This document shows positions 13,634 through 21,671 of a DNA stretch of 21,671 nucleotides, one piece after another. The DNA is taken from positions 1 to 21,671 of IMG/VR virus record IMGVR_UViG_3300009176_000084, one strand, 5' to 3'. The notes below the pieces were generated by a model that saw only the letters and a program-made list of their open reading frames with translations, searched no databases and was not told the origin of the DNA. The first letter of the stretch is position 1, and every line of letters begins with the position of its first letter. Source of the stretch: a virus. The position numbers and the translations under genes are program-made.

Positions 13634-14019
13634 TTTGGCTTGCGCAATGGGGACCGCATTTAGAAAGACTGCAAGCGATAGCGGACACGGGCGAACCCGT
13701 GCGGGCGCTGGAACTCCGCCCGGAAATGGATTTTCTCGACGTGTTCAACCTTCAGGCGGCGTTGATCCTGAGCAACGGCGGCGCGCATCCGACAGTGTCC
13801 GACCTGATGGCGTTCGGCGACAAGATAGGTTTGACCGGCGAAGAATCTTTCGAGCTACTCGACGTCGTTAGGGCGGGACTCTCGGGCCTGAATTCTTGGA
13901 AGGCAGGCGAGGCGAAAAAGAAACTAGGGGCGACGAATGGCGGAAGCAACAATCAAGCTTCAAGCGGTCAAGGAAACCGACGACCTGTCCAAGTTCGTCA
14001 CGACCGTATTACCCGCTGA
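13220..14019 (+). CDS. Tail assembly chaperone G-T (frameshift fusion)
   Basis: A -1 shift at 13609-13615 fuses the first 132 residues of G to 134 residues of T, giving about 266 residues. The T part reads RLADHLIWLAQWGPHLERLQ onwards, contains EMDFLDVFNLQAALILSNGG and DKIGLTGEESFELLDVVRAG, and ends in a low-complexity Asn/Gln/Arg tail. In lambda, G and GT are made in a fixed ratio and T recruits tail tube protein. A standalone TTG start at 13630 overlaps the G stop and is the alternative; the heptamer favours the fusion. The last 83 bases overlap the next gene. Confidence 0.78.
13609..13615 (+). promoter_or_regulatory. Programmed -1 frameshift site G_GGA_AAA
   Basis: The heptamer GGGAAAA is in the correct phase (CAG GGA AAA in the zero frame) for simultaneous slippage of two tRNAs, and differs only in the last base from the lambda G/GT site G_GGA_AAG. 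Slippage by -1 joins the G frame to the frame that ends at 14019. No convincing downstream pseudoknot or long stem was seen, as is also the case in lambda. Confidence 0.85.
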
Positions 14020-14668
14020 CCTTCGCGACACGCTGCGGCAAGTGTCCGCATTCGAAATCGAGCAACAGCGCGCGTTCGGCAACTACCCGTCCGCAATCAT
14101 CGTCGACGGTCGGCAGCAATCCATCGAGTCCGCCAACCGGCGCGTTCAGGCATTGTTCGCCGACTCGCGCATGCTGCAACAGGCGTTGACCGAAGCGTTC
14201 GCGATGCTGCGGCAACTGACGCGCATTCAGACCGGCCGCGCCCGCCGCGAATTCTTCCTGTACGTGAATGACTCGCCGGTCGGCAATGAGGGCGCAATCG
14301 CCGCGGTGGCTTCGCGCATGACCAATCGCGACAACGCGGTCGTGTATGGGCCGGTCGTCCCCTACGGGCGGAAACTTTACTGGAACCCCGCGGGCGGTCA
14401 GGAAGGCGCCCTGCGTTCGCGCACGGTCAAAAAAACCCGCGGCGAATATCGCACCTTCGGCGGGGAAAAAATAAAGGTCAAGGTCGCCTATCGCGAACCC
14501 ATGCACCGCATTGTCGAGCGCGCATTAAAACGCAAATACGGGCGCGTGCTGACGATCAAGGAAGCATGGCTATCGACGCAGGCGTTCCGCGCGTTCGGCG
14601 GCGATGCATCCGGACCGGGCCTGATGATCCGATATAAAAGCGGGCGCCGCGCGCGGGGTTCGCTATGA
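13937..14668 (+). CDS. Possible tail-completion / gp10-like structural protein
   Basis: This 243-residue protein starts MAEATIKLQAVKETDDLSKF. It has a helical part to about residue 95 and then QTGRARREFFLYVNDSPVG and DNAVVYGPVVPYGRKLYWNP (about 130-155). The 'TG-----f-lyV-dspv---- VvygPvvpYgrKLyw' run resembles HK97 gp10-like and related neck/tail-completion proteins, which show 'tG-L--si' followed by 'n-----YA--lE'. A basic, Lys/Arg-rich C-terminus follows. AGGGGCGACGA before the ATG supports 13937; the stop overlaps the tape measure ATG (14665-14668). A tail-completion gene between chaperone and tape measure is an unusual place, so another structural role is possible. Confidence 0.45.
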   Translation: MAEATIKLQAVKETDDLSKFVTTVLPADLRDTLRQVSAFEIEQQRAFGNYPSAIIVDGRQQSIESANRRVQALFADSRMLQQALTEAFAMLRQLTRIQTGRARREFFLYVNDSPVGNEGAIAAVASRMTNRDNAVVYGPVVPYGRKLYWNPAGGQEGALRSRTVKKTRGEYRTFGGEKIKVKVAYREPMHRIVERALKRKYGRVLTIKEAWLSTQAFRAFGGDASGPGLMIRYKSGRRARGSL

Positions 14669-16887
14669 CCGACCTAGTCACACGCCGCGTAATCGAGATT
14701 GACGCGAAGATTGCGTCGGGCGCACTGGCGACCCTGAAAGCGGTCGACTCGAACGTCAAGAGTATGGAACGCACGCTGTCGACGGCAAAGGACACGCTAA
14801 AGCAATTCGCAATCGGACTTGCGGGCGCGTTTTCAGTCGGCGCGTTCGCGGCCGGGATCAAAGGCGCCATAGACCAAATGGACGCGCTGAACAAAGAGAT
14901 TCAAAAGGTCGGCATCGAGGCGGAAGCGTTTCAAAAACTGCAATACGCCGCCGACTTGGCGGACGTGTCGACGGAACAACTGACGAAGTCGCTGACGAAA
15001 TTGTCGGTCAACCTGCAAGAGGTCGACGAGGGCGCCAGCAAATCGGCGAAGGCGCTGCGTTCGATGGGCGTCAAGGGCACGGATTCGCCCGAACAAGCGC
15101 TGATGAAAATCGCCGATGCGTTTCAGAAAATGCCCGACGGCGCGCGCAAGACGGCGCTTGCGGTCGAGGCACTCGGCAAGGGCGCGGAACAACTGATCCC
15201 GCTATTGAATCAGGGATCGAAGGGTTTGCGCGAGATGGGCAAGGAAGCCGAAGAACTCGGCATCATCATGTCGGGGCGCACGCTGGCCGCGGCGGAAGAA
15301 TTCAACGACACGATATCGAAGATTCAAAAAGTCGGCGGCGGCGCGTTCAAGCAGATGGCGCAAGGCATGTTGCCCGCGCTGCAAGCGGTCGCGACCGCGT
15401 TTTTCGACGTGGTAAAGGGCGGGCAAACATTCGTCAACGTCGGCGACTCAATCGGGCAAATGGCGATATGGCTTGCTGAACAGTTCATCAAGGCAAGCGC
15501 GACCGTCGAGGCGCTGGGCAAATTGCTGGGCGGGGTCGCCGCCGCCGCGGTCGCGCTCGGGTCCGGCGAGTTCAGGCAAGCCAAAAACATCATGGGTTCG
15601 ATGATCGCCGACATAGACAAACTCGGCGAACAGGCGAACGCGCGCATTACGAAATTGAAATCAGATTTCGAAAAGGCGAAGAACGCGCCCCTTGCCCCGC
15701 GCCCGAAACCGCCCGGCGCCCCGGGCGGCGGGATCGAAGACACGGCGAAGCATGTATCGCTGGTCGATGCGCTGACGAAGTCGCTTGGCAAACTCGAAGA
15801 CCAAGCGGTCGAGGCGCAAATGGCGCTGGGACTGTTCGACCGCGGGATTCCGCTGGACAACGTCAAGCAAATGGCGGACGTGCTGAACAATCTCGAAAAA
15901 ACGCTCGGTCGCAAACTCACGTTGAACGAAATGTCGGACGCGATTGCGCAAATAACCGTCGCGCTAAACGCCGCGACCGACGCCGAAAAGGAACTCGCGA
16001 GGGTGCGCGCGGACGCGGCCGACATGGCGAGGTTTCAGATTGAAATTGATCAGATGCGCGCCGAGGCGATGGCCGAAGCCGCCGCGTCGATCAAGGCCGC
16101 GGCCGACGCGGAGTTCGAGCGCTTGCAAAAACTGCGCGAGGGCGTTCAGGACGTCATCGACCCGACGCACAAACTGCGCGAGGAAATGGACGCCATACGC
16201 GAAGCCATGATGCAGGGCGAAATCGAGTGGAACGACGGCGCACTTGCACTCGAACGCATGGCGGGCGCACTCGACAAGACCGACGACGCGGCGAAGAAAG
16301 TCGAAAAGACATTCCGCGATGACTTGCTCGATGCGATCAACGGATTTTCCCGGCAGGCGTCCGAAGCCATCGTCGACTTTGCAAGCGGGGTCGAGGGGAA
16401 CTTCGCCGACATGGTCAAGGGCGTGTTGCATCAACTGGCCGTCATGACGACGCAAGCGATGATCGTTTTGCCGCTGTTCAACGCGATAAAGGCGTCCTTC
16501 GGGATCGTCGGTTCGGCGCAAGGCAATGTGTTCGGGCCGGAAGGGTTGATCCCGTTCGCACGCGGCGGGGTCGTGTCATCGCCAACCCTGTTCCCGTTTG
16601 CGAATGGCGTCGGACTCATGGGCGAAGCCGGACCCGAAGCCATCATGCCGCTTGCGCGCACGGCGTCCGGGGACCTTGGCGTGCGCGGCTCGGGCGGGGA
16701 AACGAACGTGTACGTCATCAACAACGCAACCGGCGCGAGGGCGACGACGTCGGAACAGCGGCGCGCCGATGGCGGACTCGATGTGCGGGTCATGGTCGAA
16801 GACGCCGTCGAACGCGGCTTCGCGACCGGCCGGTTCGACCAAACGCTTTCGAGCAACTACGGCGTGGCCCGCCGGGGAAGGAACTGA
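14665..16887 (+). CDS. Tape measure protein
   Basis: This 740-residue protein fills the tail tube during assembly and sets its length; at about 0.15 nm per residue it predicts a tail near 110 nm. The N-terminal part has a hydrophobic stretch (FAIGLAGAFSVGAFAAGI, about 50-67). Long Ala/Lys/Glu-rich helical stretches fill about 70-250 and 320-570, and a hydrophobic region (about 575-620) precedes the C-terminal GEAGPEAIMPLAR (653-665) with GDLGVRGSGGETNVYVINN, a signature of lambda/HK97-type tape measures. The ATG overlaps the preceding stop as ATGA. Hydrophobic segments may enter the host membrane at DNA ejection. The minor tail genes follow directly. Confidence 0.92.
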   Translation: MTDLVTRRVIEIDAKIASGALATLKAVDSNVKSMERTLSTAKDTLKQFAIGLAGAFSVGAFAAGIKGAIDQMDALNKEIQKVGIEAEAFQKLQYAADLADVSTEQLTKSLTKLSVNLQEVDEGASKSAKALRSMGVKGTDSPEQALMKIADAFQKMPDGARKTALAVEALGKGAEQLIPLLNQGSKGLREMGKEAEELGIIMSGRTLAAAEEFNDTISKIQKVGGGAFKQMAQGMLPALQAVATAFFDVVKGGQTFVNVGDSIGQMAIWLAEQFIKASATVEALGKLLGGVAAAAVALGSGEFRQAKNIMGSMIADIDKLGEQANARITKLKSDFEKAKNAPLAPRPKPPGAPGGGIEDTAKHVSLVDALTKSLGKLEDQAVEAQMALGLFDRGIPLDNVKQMADVLNNLEKTLGRKLTLNEMSDAIAQITVALNAATDAEKELARVRADAADMARFQIEIDQMRAEAMAEAAASIKAAADAEFERLQKLREGVQDVIDPTHKLREEMDAIREAMMQGEIEWNDGALALERMAGALDKTDDAAKKVEKTFRDDLLDAINGFSRQASEAIVDFASGVEGNFADMVKGVLHQLAVMTTQAMIVLPLFNAIKASFGIVGSAQGNVFGPEGLIPFARGGVVSSPTLFPFANGVGLMGEAGPEAIMPLARTASGDLGVRGSGGETNVYVINNATGARATTSEQRRADGGLDVRVMVEDAVERGFATGRFDQTLSSNYGVARRGRN

Positions 16888-16888
16888 C

Positions 16889-17254
16889 ATGGCCGCATTG
16901 ACTGTCCCTTGGCCCGTTGACCTTCCGGACTGTCTCGAATCGTGGCAGGAAACCGAACGCGAAAGCATCACGCGCACGAACATGGACGCGGGTCCGCCGA
17001 AGGTCCGCCGCCGCTTCACGGCACCCATGCGCGAGATGCGTTGCACGATGGTCTTGCGCGCTGACCAGTATGAAACCTTCCGCGACTTTTTCGATATTGA
17101 ACTCGCGCAGGGGATCAACTGGCACACCTTCCGCCATCCCTACACGGGCAACGTCGAATCCTTCCGGTTCGTGTCCCCGTTCGAGATTTCGAACATGAAC
17201 GCGCTTGCCATCACGGTTTCGATGCTATGGGAGCAATTGCCGTATGCCGCGTAA
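16889..17254 (+). CDS. Minor tail protein (lambda M position)
   Basis: This 121-residue protein begins MAALTVPWPVDLPDCLESWQ and contains TNMDAGPPKVRRRFTAPMRE and ELAQGINWHTFRHPYTGNVE. The PPKVRRRFT and NWHTFRHPYTG motifs, followed by EISNMNALAITVSMLWEQ, are typical of small beta-rich tail proteins that sit right after the tape measure, at the position of lambda gpM. AAGGAA just upstream sets the ATG at 16889; a longer frame from 16598 lies antiphase inside the tape measure and is rejected. Such proteins form the ring between tail tube and tail tip. Confidence 0.75.
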   Translation: MAALTVPWPVDLPDCLESWQETERESITRTNMDAGPPKVRRRFTAPMREMRCTMVLRADQYETFRDFFDIELAQGINWHTFRHPYTGNVESFRFVSPFEISNMNALAITVSMLWEQLPYAA

Positions 17255-17741
17255 TCTCACGCCCCGGGGCTTGCGCGGCGTTCAGGATGAAGTCGAGGGC
17301 GCCGTTTTCTTGCCGCTGTTGACGATCACAATCCCGGCGCCGCCCGCGGGCGGATCGGAAACGATTTTCCGCGTCGTCCCGAATACCGAACCGATTGTTT
17401 CGCGCGGGTTGACTTTCGAACCCTGCGCGTTCGAGTTCGTCATGCCCGAAGACGCACTCGACCGCACGCCCGATTGCGAACTGCGCATCGACAACGTCGA
17501 CCTTGCGATGATCGACGCGCTTCGCGCGGTCGCCGATCCGCCGTCGATCAAGGTCGAGGGCGTGTGGTCCGACGTGCCCGACTTCGTCGAACTCACGATA
17601 GAAAATTACCTGTTGCGAAATGTGCAATGGGACGTCCAGACCATCACGGGAACCGTACAGGCGAACGACGTGTTTTCGCTGGCGTTCCCTTCCCGCTATC
17701 CGACGTATGATCCAATCCAATTCCCGGGCCTGTTTGCCTGA
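17244..17741 (+). CDS. Minor tail protein, DUF1833-like
   Basis: This 165-residue protein starts MPRNLTPRGLRGVQDEVEGA. A hub-like beta domain follows: FRVVPNTEPIVSRGLTFEPC, then FEFVMPEDALDRTPDCELRI, DNVDLAMIDALRAV, then YLLRNVQWDVQTITGTVQAN and a terminal FPGLFA. The 'srG--f-p--f---lPedalD-tP---l-idNvd' run and the FPGLF ending are hallmarks of the DUF1833 tail family. The ATG at 17244 is within the preceding gene's end and has GGGAG upstream; a longer in-frame start at 17205 is not needed. It probably lies at the lambda L position and connects the tail tip. Confidence 0.82.
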   Translation: MPRNLTPRGLRGVQDEVEGAVFLPLLTITIPAPPAGGSETIFRVVPNTEPIVSRGLTFEPCAFEFVMPEDALDRTPDCELRIDNVDLAMIDALRAVADPPSIKVEGVWSDVPDFVELTIENYLLRNVQWDVQTITGTVQANDVFSLAFPSRYPTYDPIQFPGLFA

Positions 17742-18105
17742 CTTCGTTGGCTTGCCTTACGGCTTCCGCGGCGCCGATGGCGGCGTCGATTGCTGGCAAC
17801 TGGTACGCCGCGCGGGCGCGGTCCTGTTCGGGGTCGAGTTCCCGGACCCGGACTGTTTGTTCCTGTCGGATGCCGGGCGGGTCATGCGCGAGAACTTCGC
17901 GCGCTGGGATCGCGTGGCCGTGCCCGAAGCGGGCGACGTGGTTTGCCTGACACTGCGCGGGCAACCGCTGCATACAGGCTTGATGCTCGACGCGCGAAGC
18001 TTCCTTCACGTGTTGCCGAACTCGACGTCGCGCATCGACCGCGTGACCGATATCGCTTGGCGCAGTCGCATTGACGGGTTTTACCGATGGCGCGCCCGGT
18101 CCTAA
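17707..18105 (+). CDS. Tail-associated NlpC/P60 peptidoglycan hydrolase
   Basis: This 132-residue protein is a compact NlpC/P60 cysteine peptidase domain: VDCWQLVRRAG with nucleophile C29, then HTGLMLDARSFLHVLP with H89 and H101. The Cys-His-His spacing matches the family's catalytic triad. The domain starts with PDFVGLPYGFRGADGGVDCW, typical of lambda K-like tail hydrolases that cut cell-wall peptide cross-bridges so the tail can cross the peptidoglycan. The ATG at 17707 overlaps the preceding gene by 35 bases; a TTG at 17734 is less likely because it would cut off the start of the fold. Its stop lies 19 bases into the tail-tip gene. Confidence 0.88.
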   Translation: MIQSNSRACLPDFVGLPYGFRGADGGVDCWQLVRRAGAVLFGVEFPDPDCLFLSDAGRVMRENFARWDRVAVPEAGDVVCLTLRGQPLHTGLMLDARSFLHVLPNSTSRIDRVTDIAWRSRIDGFYRWRARS

Positions 18106-21100
18106 ACGTCAACGCGTTCCCGCACCCGTTCCGGCCCGATGCCGAACTGCGGGCGTCGCTGTTCGTCGGACTGACCCCGGGCGAAGTCCTTGACGAAATA
18201 GATTGGCCGGAAGGGCGCGACCGCTACACGCGCTTTTTCGTCGACGGCGTCGAAATCCTGCGGCCGGAATGGGATCACGTCACGCTGACCGGCGGGCGTG
18301 TGGACGTGCGCTTGATCCCCGCGGGCGGCTCAAGCGGAAAGCAGATGCTCGGGCTTGTCGCCATGATCGGGCTTGCGCTGGCCGCGGGTCCGCTGTCCGT
18401 GGCGATCCTTGGCGCGGGGAGCGCTGGCACGCTCGCGGCAACCGCACTCGCCGCCGGGATAACCATCGTCGGCGCGCTGGCGCTGTCGGCGCTGTTCAAG
18501 CCGCCGCTTCCGTCGCTGGGCATTGCGGACACGCCGTCGCAACAATATTCCATCCTTGCGCAATCGAATCAGTTGACCCCGTATGGCGTGATCCCGCGCG
18601 TTTACGGGCGGCTTCGCATCTTCCCGCGCGTCGCGGTCGTGCCCTATTCGGTCAACCTGTCCGGCGCGAATTACCTGCATGCGGTCTATGACTTCGGCTA
18701 TGGGCCGTTGCTGATCGAAGATATCCGGATCGGCTCGACCCCGCTTGCGGACTATCAGGGCGTGTCCTATGTCGTGCATGAAAACTGGATCGCGGGCGAC
18801 CCGCTGACGCTGGTCAACGGCGATCAGGTATCCGAGGGCGTCGCCGTCACGCTCGACCATCAGGGACAAACCGGCACGCGCACGACGGCCGCGGATGCGA
18901 CGCAAGCCGTCATCGACCTGACCTTCCCCGCCGGGCTGTACGCCGTCAACACAAGCAACGGCAGCATTGGCACGCTCGGCGCCGCGTTCAATCTGTTGAT
19001 AAATGGCGCCGTGCCCAGCGCGTCCGGCGCGCGCATCGTCAACATGCAGGGAAGCCGCGGCGGACTTGAATTCCTGTTCGGCAATGTCGGCGGTCCCGGA
19101 TGGGATTGGGACGGGTTGTTCGGCGTGTCGTCGATCAAGAACGCAACGCCCTTCAGCATCTCGGTATGGGTTGAATTTCAGACTCCCGGCGCGCGCGATA
19201 TCACCGTCACGCGCGGCACGACATACGAACAACCCAGCTACATAGAAAAGGCGACATGGTGGCAATTCCGCACGGTCAAGACGACCGCGCCGCTTGCGAT
19301 CAAGGTCCCGCACACAATCCTAGAAGTCAGGGTGCGGGCGAACGATCAGTTGTCCGGGACCATTGACACGCTGTCCGCGATTGCGACGTCGAAACTTGCG
19401 ACGTGGAACGGGTCCGTGTGGTCGGCGCCGGTCCCGACGCGGAACCCCGCTTGGATATTCGCCGACGTGTTGCGCGGGTCGGCAAACAATCGGCCGGTCG
19501 CCGACGCGGGCATCGACCTTCCCGAATTGCTGTTGTGGTCGCAGGACTGCGCCGCCGCCACGCCGAACGATCCGGGCGTCCCGCAATACTGTTGCGACCT
19601 AGTCGTCGACTGGCGGGCGACCGTGCGCGAGGTATTGCAAACCGTCGCGGCGTGCGGTCGCGCGGCACTGAACATGCGCGACGGGCGCTTTTCCGTGATC
19701 CGTGACGCCGACCCGGGCGCGGCCGTGCAAATCATCACGAAGCGCAATTCATGGGGATTCAACGCGTCGATTCCCTATCTCGACCGCGCGCACGCGCTGA
19801 ACGTGACTTTTTTCGACGAAACATCGTGGACCGAAAACACGATCCCGGTTTACGCCGATGGCTACAACCTGTCGAACGCGTCGCTATTCGAGGAACTGAA
19901 ACTGCCGGGCATCGTTCGCCATAATCAGGCTTGGCGATTCGGCCGCTACTATCTGGCGCAAGCGTTGCTGCGGCGTGAACGCGCAAGCGTCACGATGGAC
20001 GCCGAAGGGTTGATCCCGCAACGCGGGGACCTGATCGGCATTGCGCACGACACGATGAAAGTCGGCGGCTTCCCGTCGCGCATCGTCGAAATTATCGGGA
20101 CGCAAGTCCGGGTCGATGAACCGATTCAGTTCGGCGCAGCGAACGCGGCGCGCGTGCGGCGCAGCGATCAGCGCGGACTCTCGGCCGTGATCGCCGCGAC
20201 CGTGGTCGACGTCGTGACGGTCGACCTTGCCGACGTGACCGGCTTCGCCCCGGGCGACATAATCATTCTAGGAACGACGGACGTCATCGTCGGCGATTAC
20301 ATCGTCGAGGGCGTGCGGCCCGGCGCAAACTTCAATACGTTCACGATTGACGTGCTTGAAAACCGGCCGGAAGTGCGCGACGCCGACAAGGGTCCGATTC
20401 CCGCGCGCGTGCCGAAGCCGGGCCTGAACCCGGACGGCACGCTTGCCAGTCCCGCCCCGCTTGTGCCGCTGGTCACGTACACCGTGAAGGACGGCGCGCG
20501 CGTCTATGACATAGCACTGAACTGGAATCGTTCCCCGCTGGCAGGTTTGTATCGCGTCATGATTCAGGACGCGGACGGCGCATGGCGCGAACTCGGGACG
20601 ACCAAGGACACGCGTTTCCAATACTCCGTTCCCGCGGGCAATGTCACGCCCGGCCCGCTGACCTTCGGCGTTCAGGCGTTTTCCGCCAACGGCGCCGGTA
20701 GTGAAATCGCAAGCGCGGTCGTTACGCTGGACCCGGCCGCGGACCCGTGGCCGAACCCGCCCGCGCCGACCGGGCTTACCGTGCAAACGCGCCCCGACGA
20801 AATCGAAATCCGATGGAACGCGGTCGCATACGATTTTATTGACCTGTACGTCGTGCGGATCGGTCCGGATTGGGACACCGCGACGGAAGAATATCGGAAC
20901 AAGACGCTTGTCCAGTTCATCCCGCCGCACTTGGCGGGGACCTATAACGTCATGGTCAAGACCGTGGACCAAGCCGGGCGCTTGTCGGATTTGGCCGCGG
21001 GTCCTGTCCCCTTCACGGTCGTCAACCCGCTGGCCGTGACGATCATCGCGAACACGGTCACGAATACGGCTTATCTGCGCTATGGATCGCTGGCACTCGG

Positions 21101-21671
21101 AAATCCGGGCTGGACCGCTCAGACAACGCACCGCATTGCCTACTATGAAATTGCGAAGGCGAAACAAACCGCCGCGCCGCCGCTGCGCCGACTGACGCCG
21201 CCCGAACACATACTCGCGAACCCTGCGCGGCTTCGCGTCGTGTCGTTGCCCGACCCGCCGCCCGGCACGCAGCGCGTCGCCAAGGACCCGCCGGTATGGC
21301 CCGGTTACGATCCGCCGACCGGCGTCGGGCGGTCATCGACCGAATTCGTCGTCCTGTCCGAACAGGTCGAAGGCAATTGGCGCTATGGCGTGCGCGCGGT
21401 CGACGTCGCCGGAAACTTGGCGCCATGGGCCTACGTCGATTTGCTGTTGACCCCGCCCGACAATTTTTTTCAACTCGATCACGTCGACGACATTGTCCCG
21501 CTGTCGGTCCTTGTCGATGCGCTCGGGATCGACGCCGACGCCGAGTTCACTTATCACGACGGCGACGCGGCCGAAGATCACATCATGGCTTTCGACACGG
21601 CGCAAACATGGGAAGGGCACTTCACCGCGAACGCATGGGCGACCCCGCAAGCGCAAGTCGACGCCGGGTTC
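18087..21671 (+). CDS. Tail tip attachment protein, I-like plus J-like (partial, runs off the right edge)
   Basis: The frame stays open from ATG 18087 to the window end, giving at least 1195 codons. Residues 1-85 look like a beta-grasp domain of the lambda I kind (VGLTPGEVLDEIDWPEG, then FFVDGVEILRPEW). Residues 87-137 are hydrophobic, Gly/Ala-rich segments (MLGLVAMIGLALAAG, then TALAAGITIVGALALSAL). From about 157, LAQSNQLTPYGVIPRVYGRL starts the J-like hub that closes the tail tip, with LNMRDGRFSVIRDADPGA and IPQRGDLIGIAHDTMKVGG further on. After about residue 795, FN3-like beta domains follow (for example PPAPTGLTVQTRPDEIEIRW at about 890, and GNWRYGVRAVDVAGNLAPW at about 1095). It is expected to contact the receptor and to trigger ejection. 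Host range would be set mainly by the missing C-terminus. Confidence 0.9.
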   Translation, partial: MARPVLNVNAFPHPFRPDAELRASLFVGLTPGEVLDEIDWPEGRDRYTRFFVDGVEILRPEWDHVTLTGGRVDVRLIPAGGSSGKQMLGLVAMIGLALAAGPLSVAILGAGSAGTLAATALAAGITIVGALALSALFKPPLPSLGIADTPSQQYSILAQSNQLTPYGVIPRVYGRLRIFPRVAVVPYSVNLSGANYLHAVYDFGYGPLLIEDIRIGSTPLADYQGVSYVVHENWIAGDPLTLVNGDQVSEGVAVTLDHQGQTGTRTTAADATQAVIDLTFPAGLYAVNTSNGSIGTLGAAFNLLINGAVPSASGARIVNMQGSRGGLEFLFGNVGGPGWDWDGLFGVSSIKNATPFSISVWVEFQTPGARDITVTRGTTYEQPSYIEKATWWQFRTVKTTAPLAIKVPHTILEVRVRANDQLSGTIDTLSAIATSKLATWNGSVWSAPVPTRNPAWIFADVLRGSANNRPVADAGIDLPELLLWSQDCAAATPNDPGVPQYCCDLVVDWRATVREVLQTVAACGRAALNMRDGRFSVIRDADPGAAVQIITKRNSWGFNASIPYLDRAHALNVTFFDETSWTENTIPVYADGYNLSNASLFEELKLPGIVRHNQAWRFGRYYLAQALLRRERASVTMDAEGLIPQRGDLIGIAHDTMKVGGFPSRIVEIIGTQVRVDEPIQFGAANAARVRRSDQRGLSAVIAATVVDVVTVDLADVTGFAPGDIIILGTTDVIVGDYIVEGVRPGANFNTFTIDVLENRPEVRDADKGPIPARVPKPGLNPDGTLASPAPLVPLVTYTVKDGARVYDIALNWNRSPLAGLYRVMIQDADGAWRELGTTKDTRFQYSVPAGNVTPGPLTFGVQAFSANGAGSEIASAVVTLDPAADPWPNPPAPTGLTVQTRPDEIEIRWNAVAYDFIDLYVVRIGPDWDTATEEYRNKTLVQFIPPHLAGTYNVMVKTVDQAGRLSDLAAGPVPFTVVNPLAVTIIANTVTNTAYLRYGSLALGNPGWTAQTTHRIAYYEIAKAKQTAAPPLRRLTPPEHILANPARLRVVSLPDPPPGTQRVAKDPPVWPGYDPPTGVGRSSTEFVVLSEQVEGNWRYGVRAVDVAGNLAPWAYVDLLLTPPDNFFQLDHVDDIVPLSVLVDALGIDADAEFTYHDGDAAEDHIMAFDTAQTWEGHFTANAWATPQAQVDAGF

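Noticed and set aside
18330-19313. 327-codon minus-strand open frame in the tail-tip gene
   Set aside because: It is the shadow of the tail-tip frame, which has matching family motifs on the plus strand.
1-21671. CRISPR arrays, tRNA or rRNA genes, insertion sequences, attachment sites
   Set aside because: Scanning by eye found no regularly spaced repeats, no tRNA-like cloverleaf, no transposase motifs and no duplicated att core. Absence by eye is not proof for tRNA or att sites.

Overview
The window is the structural core of a tailed, non-contractile-tail (siphovirus-type) phage or prophage of a GC-rich host. It runs from DNA packaging through the capsid, neck and tail tube to the tail tip. 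Gene families, the prevalence of CG-rich codons and the terminator style suggest a Proteobacterium, perhaps one of the Burkholderiales, but that is inference. No integrase, repressor module, attachment site, tRNA or lysis module is present, so a lytic phage and an integrated prophage cannot be told apart.

Layout. Positions 73-1552 hold the small terminase subunit, two tiny membrane proteins and a protein resembling tRNA-guanine transglycosylase/DpdA enzymes. A strong terminator follows, then a convergent minus-strand helix-turn-helix gene (1594-1836) and the large terminase subunit (1859-3565). Positions 3558-4159 hold a two-gene minus-strand cassette: a small basic protein coupled to a Cys/His transglutaminase-like protein. 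A roughly 500-base gap with candidate regulatory signals separates it from a fused prohead protease-major capsid gene (4665-6620), which ends in a clean terminator.

Positions 6702-11651 hold a tightly overlapping series: a small membrane protein, a two-domain IPT/TIG (Ig-like) protein, a small basic protein, the portal, a coiled-coil/collagen/triple carbohydrate-binding-like fibre, a head-tail connector, a lipoprotein, a 30-residue membrane peptide and a neck protein. Positions 11638-13080 hold the tail terminator and tail tube. After a hairpin-rich gap come the tail assembly chaperones G and G-T, with a G_GGA_AAA slippery site at 13609-13615. A possible tail-completion protein, the tape measure, two minor tail proteins, an NlpC/P60 peptidoglycan hydrolase and a very long tail-tip protein (I-like plus J-like) follow; the last runs off the right edge.

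Together these genes package DNA (TerS/TerL/portal), build and possibly decorate the shell, close the neck, set tail length (chaperones plus tape measure) and form the cell-contacting tip. The accessory genes stand out from this plan: the DpdA-like protein, the two minus-strand insertions, the fibre between portal and connector, and the lipoprotein next to a perfect palindrome.
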